Position numbers and translations under genes: made by a program. Below the pieces are notes generated by a model that was not told the DNA's origin, made no database searches, and saw nothing but the letters and a program-made list of their open reading frames with translations. This document shows, one piece after another, positions 21,601 to 32,200 of a stretch of DNA of 64,000 nucleotides. The DNA is from Sphaeramia orbicularis (lineage: Eukaryota > Chordata > Actinopteri > Kurtiformes > Apogonidae), in contig NC_043961.1 in NCBI RefSeq assembly GCF_902148855.1, forward strand, positions 17,350,210 through 17,414,209, given 5' to 3'. Numbering within the stretch: the stretch's first letter is position 1; the number at the start of each line of letters is the position of its first letter.

Positions 21601-22080
21601 TAAAAATGAGAACCTACTCAGACATCAGTAGGATATTATTGCACACCAACTGTAAAAACTCTCCATAGTTTTGACTAAGAATGAACAGAATAAACCATAA
21701 AGACAAAACAAAGACATGTCTTAGGATACTAACAGTTATTGTTTTATCACCTGTCCAGTGAAAAACCTGTTTGTGCTGCGTTCACTGACCCTCATCACAT
21801 CCGTTTACACATTTGGATATCGGTTTAGTATTGAATAGAATCAGCAGCATCTGAATGATTTGGTCCATTTAGGTCCTGACCCTCAGAGCTTGATCCAATC
21901 ATAACCTCACTAGGTCACATGACCACATCATAGAATCAGGGGGTTCATCCAAAGCTCCAACGAGATACAGCGGATGGGTTCTTTAATGAAGGTGTTTAAA
22001 TAGTTTACCTGTGTGACATCAGCAGCTGACCTGTCTGTCTCTCTCCCTCTGTCTCACCTGTCACAGCCGTCGTCGTGGTG

Positions 22081-23014
22081 ATGAGCAGTAATGAGTGTTT
22101 CGGCTGCGGCCGCAGTGGCCACTGGGTGAAGAACTGTCCTGGCGCCGGCAGGGGGCGGGGCAAAGGACGAGGGCGGGGCAAAGGTGACAACACACCTGAA
22201 ACACACACTGACACTCACCTGACACCAGGCCTGGACAAAAGAACCAGAAAGGATGTCACGATAAACATTTACACATCAGCCGACTTACATTTATTTATAA
22301 TACATTTAAATACATTTATAATTTACATTTATTGTTTTAATTTGATTTACTTTGATCAAATTTTTACATTAAATGAAAAAATAAAATGAGCACAGTGCAA
22401 AACATTTTACGATTTATAACTATGTAAATGAAACAAAGCCTGAAGTCAAAAGATAAATGTTTATCACAAATATAATTACCAGAATATAGAAATCTATCAT
22501 GATAACAATAATTATCATTTTATCATCCAAACCTAGTTCATGACACAAGTTGTGTTTTCATTTTTCATATAAAAAAGCAGAAATGGTTCAAATGTGACTA
22601 AGCCTCTAAATGTGTACAAAACGTTTCCTTTTGGTTGATAGAGTGAACTTAACCCTTAGACGCATGTAGGTCAAAAAAGACCCAGTGAGGTTGTTTTACT
22701 GTAATATCTTTCTAATGAGAAGTTGTTGTTATTTCATATTTCAGGTATTCCTCAAAAACCATGTTACTGACATCATGCCATTTAAATTTTTAAGTTACCT
22801 TTTATAGATTCTATGAAATTGTCATTTTTGTATTACTTCCCCAAGCTTCCATAGCTGGGTCAAAATGACCTGCATTCATTTATTATAGAATTTCATCTGA
22901 AACTTTGATTCATTCAACAGCAAAACCACACTGTTCTATTGCTGTTATATACTATATATTATAAACTATATATACTTTGCTTTTATAAATTTTCAAAAAA
23001 AAATAATAATAAAA

Positions 23015-23060
<46 letters not shown>

Positions 23061-23848
23061 ATACAAATGATTATTTTCAACATAACAAAATGACAGAAGT
23101 GTCATAAAAACACATTGATTTTAACACAGGCCATTTTGACCCATTTATGGAAGAGCGGAGGGTCCAGACACTCAGGCATTGAAGGCTTAACTCTGTGAAC
23201 TGAACGTTCACAGAGTTAAAGCCAGAAACAAACCGGACTAGAGTTTAATACGTGGATGCTCTTTGTGTTTCAGATCTGTTCTGTTATCGATGCGGTGAAC
23301 TCGGACACGTCGCCAGAGACTGTGAGAGGACTGAGGACGGTGAGTCATGTGACACTCTGTACACCGGGTACTGGGGTCATGTGACCTGTTCACGTGTCTC
23401 CTCATGACCTGAACCCACAGGGACATGTCTCATAGAGGCAGAACCAAGGAGGTAGAGTTGATCAGGATGACCACGAGTCAGTTTGTCATTCCATTGTCAA
23501 GAGGCAGTCGAATAGAAAACATGTTAATTGTAGACAGTGTTTAAGGTTTGTATTTTGTTAGCCTCATAGCATAATTTCCTAAGTCATACACTATATGGAC
23601 GAAAGTATTTGGATATGTTGAATTCAGGTGTTTCTTTTCTAATGGGTCTTTGATAAAAAACAATTTATTTATTACTTTATTAATTTCAGGGGAAATTTTT
23701 GTATGTTATTCAAGTAGAATAAAAAGAAGCAGGAAATAAATTATCAATCCAACAGGAAATAAATTATCAATCCAACAGAAAATAATAAAAAAAATAGATA
23801 TACATATATGTACAAAGCTCTAAATATACAAACACACACACACATACA

Positions 23849-23921
<73 letters not shown>

Positions 23922-24749
23922 ATCTTTCTATCTTTCTATCTATACATACATACATACGTACATACACTATTACACTATTACTCTACGCTCTATTAAGACA
24001 CAATTAGAACAGTAATTTGTACAAATTATAGTATTATCAATATGATATTTAAAAGAAATGTAGATATTAAAGATAGATATTTTGTTATTAAAATTATGTG
24101 GTCATAATGTGGAATTAAACAGTCTGATTGTATGATGCTATTTATCTTCATATGAAATTCTAATCGTATATATCCTTTGTGTGTTTTCATCCAAGACTCA
24201 GTCTAACTCTAAGCCTGTGTCTTCATGCAGCCTGTTATAACTGTGGCAGAGGAGGTCACATCTCCAGAGACTGTAAGGAGCCCAAAAAGGAGCGTGAGCA
24301 GCTCTGTTATAACTGTGGAAAGGCAGGTCACATGGCGCGGGACTGTAACCACGCCCACGAGCAGAAATGTTACTCTTGCGGCGGCTTCGGACACATTCAG
24401 AAGTGCTGCGAGAAGGTCAAATGTTACAGGTGAGGATGTTACAGGAGGTTTAAGTATTACACTGAGAACTGTTTATGATCCCAACTATCAGCATTGTAAT
24501 TCTTCTGATGTGTTGATGGCGTTTTTAATTGGTTCTATGATGTGATTTGAGTTAAATCTATGAACAGACCAGATGAACATGTATTCTTCTGTCTCCGACC
24601 TTTGACCTCTGCCCTGTCCCTATCTGCTCAGGTGCGGTGAGATCGGACACGTGGCCGTCCACTGCAGTAAGGCGTCCGAGTTGAACTGCTATAACTGTGG
24701 GAAGTCGGGTCATTTGGCCAAAGAGTGCACCATTGAAGCCACGGCCTAA
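22081..24749 (+). CDS. cnbp: CNBP, CCHC-type zinc-finger nucleic-acid-binding protein
   Basis: Four coding exons (22081-22183, 23274-23339, 24231-24429, 24632-24749) give 161 residues. Seven CCHC zinc knuckles are visible: [84 protein letters not shown] and [14 protein letters not shown]. The RG-rich linker [13 protein letters not shown] follows knuckle 1, and the end KECTIEATA is as in human. The knuckles bind single-stranded G-rich RNA and DNA and support translation and promoter control. The ATG at 22081 is preceded by GTG codons and lies 14 bases after an acceptor, as expected for a second exon. The protein is shorter than human (177) mainly through the linker. Introns hold a piggyBac-like MITE and a TCTA microsatellite. 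Confidence 0.97.
22653..23186. mobile_element. piggyBac-like MITE in a CNBP intron
   Basis: TTAA at 22649-22652 and at 23187-23190 bracket a 534-base segment. It begins CCCTTAGACGCATG and ends with the rough complement GGCATTGAAGGC. Inner words are also inverted: GGGTCAAAATGACC near 22857 and GGCCATTTTGACCC near 23129. No transposase is present. Confidence 0.7.
23026..23056. repeat. (AT)n microsatellite
   Basis: About fifteen AT units inside the CNBP intron MITE. Confidence 0.9.
23187..23219. repeat. Perfect 14-bp inverted repeat
   Basis: TTAACTCTGTGAAC, loop TGAAC, then GTTCACAGAGTTAA: a perfect 14-base stem with a 5-base loop. Its first four bases are the right-hand TTAA of the adjacent piggyBac-like element. 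Confidence 0.85.
23555..23650. mobile_element. End fragment of the 16.1-16.6 kb Tc1-like MITE family
   Basis: CCTCATAGCATAATTTCC, CACTATATGGACGAAAGT and AGGTGTTTCTTTTCTAA follow in the order seen in the reversed right end of the copy at 16066-16613. Only one end is recognisable. Confidence 0.6.
23850..23943. repeat. (TCTA)n microsatellite in CNBP intron
   Basis: Over twenty TCTA units with a few TCTT variants, in the intron between the coding exons ending 23339 and starting 24231. It makes a false ORF of repeated YLSI. Confidence 0.9.
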
Positions 24750-25504
24750 CCTGCCCCGGCCACCTGACCCCGGCCCAACCCCTGACCTTTCATCCTCTTC
24801 TTTATTTCTCTTTCTCTTACACTTTCCCTCTGATCCTCCTTTTCTCATTGGCCCGGAGGCCTGTCAGTCAGCCTCGGAGCAGCCAATCAGAGCAGCTGAA
24901 GGAGGAGAAGAGGCGGACACTAAACAGAATCCACTTCCTGCGTGTTTTTAGTTTGGTAGTGATCGATGTCATGACGTACAAAGCTTTGTTTAAGAATCCT
25001 TTCTGCCCAGCCGATCGGCTGAGAGAGTAGACTGAAGTAATCACAGAGTTAAGCCCCTCCCCACAGGCCCAGAGTGGGCGGGGCCATAATAGAGGGAAAG
25101 GGGAGGAGAGTTTGTTTCTTCACTTTATTTTCTTTTTTTCTGGACTAAAAACAAAGTTTGTCCGAAAGAAACATGATTGGCTCTGCCTCCAGCTAACAGC
25201 CAGTCACCTCAGAGACATGGCCGCTTCGTTACCACAAGAGGAAGGAAGGAGCCAATCAGAGCAGCCGTCAAAAGGAACATTTTAATTCACATTTTAAAGG
25301 TGCGTTTTGTTGCTGTTTGGACCAACGGAGCAACGCACAGATGGAGATGAAAACTACAAAGAAAACACATTAAAAAAAAAAAAAAACAACAATTTTAAGT
25401 TTGGAGGAGAATGTTTTCACAAAAATCAAAATGTTATTTTTGTACAATATATCACGTAGAGCTACTGTAAAAATGTCATTTGGTTGTACTGCAGACTGTA
25501 AAAC

Positions 25505-25510
25505 AATAAA
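25505..25510 (+). terminator. AATAAA polyadenylation signal, CNBP
   Basis: AATAAA about 0.76 kb past the CNBP stop. Another follows at about 25685. The sequence between the stop and here is probably 3' UTR; nothing else is seen in 24750-26100. Confidence 0.5.
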
Positions 25511-26269
25511 AACATGGAGGAGGACGAGGACGGAGCGAGACATGGCCTCTGACACTTTATTTCACATCAACATATTATCAGCAACACAATCGACACTAAA
25601 AACAACACTGACAGATATAACATGTCAACATCAGAAACACCTACAACTGCAGTAACACAGACACCAACGATAACTACAATAGTCAATAAAACCAACTCCT
25701 GTGATGTGGGACTTGTATTCATTCTATGTGGCTATGGATCATAAAGGCACAAAACTCATTACTCATGGTGTCATGGGTTCCTACATGTCTGACAAATTAA
25801 AATGACTGACAGCTGTATCGACAAATCCCAGTCATTAATCTATTAAATCATCAAATAACGAATGTACAGCATAAACTGTTTAGAAAAAATAATATTCACC
25901 ACTAGCCTCATGAAAGGTACCTAAAACAACCCTATCATGTTTGGAATATTTGTTCAATGTGAATAACTTTTATCACGGCAAAACGGACTCAGAGGCGATG
26001 AACACCTGATTTCAAAGGGTTCGTTTTTTGTTTTTTTTTTAATCCAGTAGGTGGCGAAAATTATTCAAAACAACGGAGACCGGAAGCAGTAGAAGAAGTC
26101 TGAGTTGGACTTCCTGTTTAGTTTTTCTCGTCGCATGAGGTACAGTTTGGGATAAAAGTTGTTTTTTTTCATCTGGGAGGTTTGGTCGAAACCTGGACCC
26201 GGAGCGAACAGACTCGGAACCGGACCCCGCGAGGATAGACCCAGATACACACCCGGATCCTGAGCAGAC

Positions 26270-29200
26270 ATGGTAGGTTAGCCTGTTAGCATGCTAATTG
26301 TCTAATTCATAGGTTTAAATGGAGCATGTTAGCCTCTGCTGAAAAATGGATCCAAAACAGAAAGAAACACAAATAAAGTATTGATACAATAAAAAATATA
26401 TGAATAAATGAAATAAAAATATACAATTTATGGGGGTTAATCACATAAATTTGGTTGAAAGTTTTACATAAATAGTTACATATATCTGTCAAGTGTGAAA
26501 TAATCAGTGTTGCATGTAGATATCGCCTTCTTAGGGTTTTTTTTAGTCTAAGGCCTCTGTTGCTGTTTAACAGTCACCCTGATGTGTGATTTAACGCTGT
26601 ATTTATTTATTTTTAACAGGCTCGAAATGCAGAGAAGGCCATGTGAGTACTGACATTACCAAGGAATAAATTAAATATATTACTTACAGCTTATACATGC
26701 ATGTGGGTACATCATTTCTCACAAGAATTACAACCAGTCTTTCAAGTCAAAGAAGAGAGCTGTGCAAAATAAGTTATTCTATGTATATATATTTAGTAGG
26801 TATCTGATTCAACTGATCCACCTAAGGCTTTCCCGTGTGGAGTTTCTGTAATTCCTGCTGTACTTGTGCAAGTTCCCACACCAACATAAGCATGCATGTT
26901 CAAATTTCCTTCCTTACCTCTGATGGTCTCCAGATGCTCATTTTGCTGCAAAATACAGAAAACATGCCAATAATTTTTAATGTAGACGGTGAAATGTCTG
27001 CTGAGACATACAGCACTGTGCAAAAGTTCAGGTAAACTTTAGCTTTGTTATTTTTGCAGGGTTGTAATGCGTATGTGTCTTTTTCTAACAAGAAATATGC
27101 AGAAAATGTGTTCACTGTATCACTCACAACTAAACTGAGGAACACCTTCTGCAGGTAGAGTCGGTATTTGGCGTGACCTCCATTTGGATTCAGTAAATCT
27201 TCATCCCTCTTGGGTTGGCTGTCTAAGCTTGTGTGATATTACACACCCTCAGATTGTCCCAGAGGCTTTCAGCATTTTTCATCCTTTTCTCTGTCCAGAT
27301 GATCACATATAGCTTCTACGATATTCAGAATTTTTTTTCCTGAAATGCATGACCACACACATGCATTTCTTAGCCTTTGTAGTAATATATGTACAACTGG
27401 AATATACAGCAAATATGTTTTTTTTTTAAAAAGTATTTGAAAGAAAAGTGTATTAGTTTTTAATACTGGTTCAGCATAATGCATGTATATATTCTGTCAT
27501 GGACAAACAAAGATGTGGTCTTACCTGTCTCCCTCTTTCAGGACGGCCTTGGCTCGGTTCAGACAGGCCCAGTTAGAGGAGGGTAAAGTAAAGGTCAGAC
27601 TCTACCGACGTCTAAAGCAGTCAGTTACTTACATATTTACTCTGTTTATCTGTTTACTTGTTGCTGTGTCTGTTTGCCTGTTGCCTGTAGGAGAGGAGGC
27701 CTTTCCTGGCATCAGAGTGCAGTGAACTCCCTAAAGCTGAAAAATGGAGGAGACAAGTGAGTGACAACTGTTCACACCAGAGTTAAGGGTCATCCATACT
27801 GAGATCAGTCACTACTCTATTTCCTTTTAATAGAGCCCACATTTTTATTTCTCTTGGCTCCAGAAGGTACCAGGCCTTTATTTGTAGGAGTTTTGTGTCA
27901 GAGGCAGGCCTTTATTTCTAGTTTCCTCTGTTTGGTATGTACAAATGGTGATTTTTAATTGGAAACTTCCCTTTGATTCAGTCATGTTAATAATACTATT
28001 TAATAGTATCTTCACAAACTCAACACTTCCTTAACCATTACAAAATAAAAGCTCTAAAGCATTTCAGCAACCAGTCATTTCTTAACATAAGTTTTATATT
28101 GGAAATGTTGAAAGTTTCCCCAAATAACACTAACAAAGTAAAACACACACCTGCAATGTCTGAAACTGAACAACACATCAGAGAAGGATCAAGAAGTGTT
28201 GAAACCCTTTTATATTACATTGTTAAATATGTTAAGTTTAAGTCATAGAAGTAAACATTGTGCAGAAATTACAAAAGGAGTTTATTAACCAACTTAGTAA
28301 TTCAACATTTTCATACAAAAATAAATGTCAAATAATGATATCTGGATGTTTTAAAGGCTGCAATTTTGTCCTGAGTGAAAGTTGTAGAGACCAGTCAGTC
28401 TTCAGTACATGACAGACTATTCTACAATAATAATTCAGAACCGCTGTGATGATGAAATGTAAATATGTGTGTTTGTTTTTTCAGATAATCAGTGAAATCT
28501 CAAAGAAAGTGGCTCAGATCCAGAATGGTGAGTCTTCTGTCACTATTTGCAGAAAACATCTGTTTCCATGAAGCAGAAAGAGGAAGAACAACATTTTCAC
28601 TCTGTTGTGTTTTTTAAATAATTTTCATTATATGTGTTTTAAGTTTTGTTTTTCTGGACATTTTTTCCATATTTCCCAGCTCTGTGTGTATATTTCATAT
28701 TTAATTGTCTCTGTGTGTCATCAGCTGGTCTTGGAGAGTTCAGGATTCGGGATCTTAATGATGAGATCAATAAGCTACTGAGAGAGAAGGGTCACTGGGA
28801 AGTCCGAATCAAAGAGCTTGGAGGACCTGACTATGCAGTGAGTATCATATATCTATGGTTGCCATGGCAACAACATCAATTTAGGTCTTAATTCATAGTT
28901 TTCTGTGAATGCGAAAGTCCACCTCAGGTTTATTTAGTCAAAATATTGGATGGTCCCTGAGTCAGATGTAAAAGTAGAAGTATTGATTAATTGTTTATTT
29001 AACACTTTTAAGACGTTTATTGTCTCAGGCACCACATTCTTGTATCCACCATCATTCAGATTACTGCAACTCCTGAACCGTTTGGGCTATTGACAAATTC
29101 CGATGGCATCTGAAAGCTGAGATCAGACTCTTTCTATTGGCCTATAACATATTAGAGTTGAAGTCTGTATTGGCTGAGGGGGAGAAGTGGAATTGGGCAG

Positions 29201-32200
29201 GGCTTAGCACAGCAGAGTGCTGTCAGTGAGAGAGACATGGAAGATTTTTGTTACTTTTAGCAGCATTTTGCGAGGTTTTAGTGGTAAATTCTTTACATAA
29301 TTGTATATAATAGTGATAATGCTGTTTTGGTGTGTTCTACTAGTGTGTTTTGATGGGTTTTTTTGTCAAGTTTTGCTGTTTTTCTTTACTGTTTTTATCT
29401 GTATTCTTACAGTTTGTATAGTTTATTGGTAGTTGTATTTTAGCTGTAAATTTTTCTTGTGTAAATTTTAGCTGTATATATTATATTATATTACATTACA
29501 TTATATTATATTATGTCTACAACTAGACAGAAAGTGAGGAGACACTTTCACACAGGTTACAAATGACTAGGAAGAACAAAAAATAAGAAGCTGGAACATG
29601 GAGACAGAATGATAATGGGAAATAGTTTATAATATATTTCTAATATCTCATAAAGTTTCATTCTGAACATGTACAGTTGTTTTTCATAATAAAACAGTGA
29701 ACGCCAACAAGAGCATATCGTATTATTATACATGACTACTGACCTTGACCTAATAATAATAAGTCCATGAATGGTTGCCATGTTTGATAAAATATTTCCA
29801 GTTTTCTCCCCAGTAAGAATTTTATATTTCTAGTTGTAAATGTTTCATTATATCGTGTAATAAAGCCAAATGGGCTGGTGGTGTTTTTCGTTTCCAATTT
29901 AACAAATGAATCTTCATGCTAGCAACATCACAAAACTTAACATATTGAAACGAATGTCTGAAAGTTCAGCAGCAGCAGACTTCGCTCCAAATATAGCAAT
30001 AATTTGATCCAATTTAAACTGTGGTGTGTGTTTGTTTCAGCGTGTCGGTCCAAAGATGTTGGACCATGAGGGGAAGGAGGTCCCAGGAAACCGAGGGTAC
30101 AAGTATTTTGGAGCAGCCAGAGACCTGCCGGGAGTCCGAGAGCTCTTCGAGAAAGAGCGTAAGTAAACAATCCCTGCCTACACTTTTAGGAAAGGACGTG
30201 ACAATGTACTGTCCTCTGATTGGTCCTCATTCACTATGTTACTCACAGCTGCCCCTGCGGTGAGGAAGACGAGGGCAGAGCTGATGAAGGACGTTGATGC
30301 AGAGTACTACGGTTACCGCGACGAAGACGATGGTGTCCTACTGCCTCTGGAGGCACAGTACGAAAAACAAGGTTAGTTTAAGATCAGACTCAGCTTTATT
30401 GTCATTCAATCAATGGTACATGATAGAATGAAATATAGTTACCCAGGTCTCAGTGTTTGTAGCGTTAGAAAGATAAAAGGACAAAATATATAAAAGGTAA
30501 ATAGGACAGAATAAAAACTACCATAAAATATGCAAAAACAAACCAAAAACAAAACTTCTTAACCCATAAAGACCCAAACATCCACTGGTGACAAAAAGCA
30601 TGTACTGATTTAAATGTTGAATGCCTGTTCATCCTCTGATCCTTTCAATCTATGTAAATAATTGGTGTAAAATGCAATTTGTCATATTTTCATTGTCATC
30701 AGATATGACCCATTTGGATGTTCAGAGGCTCCATAGTGAACATGGAAACACTGTCAACTTCTACAACATTGATTCACCATAGTGGGGCAGCTTAACCAAA
30801 ATATCCATAACAATTGTGCATTTTGTGATAAAAGCATGAAATTTGGCACACACTTAGACATTAATATTCTGAAGAGATCTGGATATTGAGCCATCTCAGA
30901 TTTGACCCCTGATAGCCATGACAGCCATTTTCTTCAATGGCTGACTGCGGTTGCTGGTATTTGACTGACCTGCTCATCTACAGAGTACTGTAGGTTGACT
31001 TTGGGACTTGGTTCATCTGTAAATGGGGGGGGGGCTTAGTTCAGGAAAATTTTCAGATTCAACTTTAGCCCTGATTTTCTGATGCTACAAGATATTCTAA
31101 GCACCCCTGTGTAATTTTTTTGAAATTTTCATCCAAAAACCCCCCCCTACCCTGAAAATTACTTTTTCAACCCTAAAAACACGGGGTTTTGGGCAACTTT
31201 CAAACCTTCTTTACTTTTGATGAAGTACAGTGTAACAATCTGCTCATGCTGGGCCCTAAATGTTTTTTTGTGAGACATGTCATGTCTTCAGAGTGCTTTG
31301 CACTACAAAAGGTGTAGTGTCAAGGTCCAATTATAGGTCAAAGGTCACCCAAATTGTCAAAAATGCATATTTGATGAACTTAAGCTGTTAATGTGGGTTC
31401 TTCCAAATTTTGGGCTCAGGTTCTCTCCTCAGAATACATCTACTGACCACAAACAACTGACATTCAGTAAGACACATTAAACAACTATTTACTCATGTAT
31501 TCTCCATACAGATATGTCAAAAATAATAAACAGTACTTTCACATGACTTTGACATTTACATGGATATGTCCTGTTGTGAGTGACACGGTGGTGCAGTGGT
31601 TAGCACTGGTGCCTCACAGACAGAAGGTCCTGGGTTTGATTCCAACACCAGTCGACAGGTGTGTTTGCATGTTCTCCCTGTGTCTGCGTGGGTTCTCTCT
31701 AGTACTCTGGCTCCTCCCACCATCCAAAGACATGCACTGATAGGTTAATTGATTAATCTAAATTGCCCATAGGTGTGAATGTGAGAGTGATTGTTTGTCT
31801 CTATATGTTCATCCCTGTGATGAACTGGCGACATGTCCAGGGTGAACACTGCCTTCACCCATAAGTAGCTGGGATAGGCTCCAAGTGACCCCCGTGACCC
31901 TAGTGAGGATAAAGCGGGTTCAGAAAATGAATGAATGTCCTGTTGCAATACTTGTAGCTCCATGATAATGGGTTGTAATGTAGTGTTAGTGATGGTGCAG
32001 TGGTTGGCACTGGTGCCTCACAGACAGAAGGTCCTGGATTCAATTCCAACACCAGTCCATGGGGGTGGGACCTTTCTGTGTGGAGTTTGCATGTTCTCCT
32101 CATGTCTGTGTGGGTTCTCTCTGGTACTCTGGCTCCTCCCACCATCCAAACACATGCACTGATAGGTTAATGGGTTCATCTAAATCCCCCATAGGTGTGA

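Noticed and set aside
23808-23996. (TCTA)n in CNBP as a counterpart of the human CCTG repeat of myotonic dystrophy type 2
   Set aside because: The human repeat is in the first intron, upstream of the ATG exon, and is CCTG. This one is TCTA and lies after the second coding exon, so it is not the same site or motif.
31597-32056. tRNA genes suggested by A-box and B-box words
   Set aside because: No acceptor-stem pairing or cloverleaf. The boxes sit in long repeat units with a SINE-type tail, present twice.
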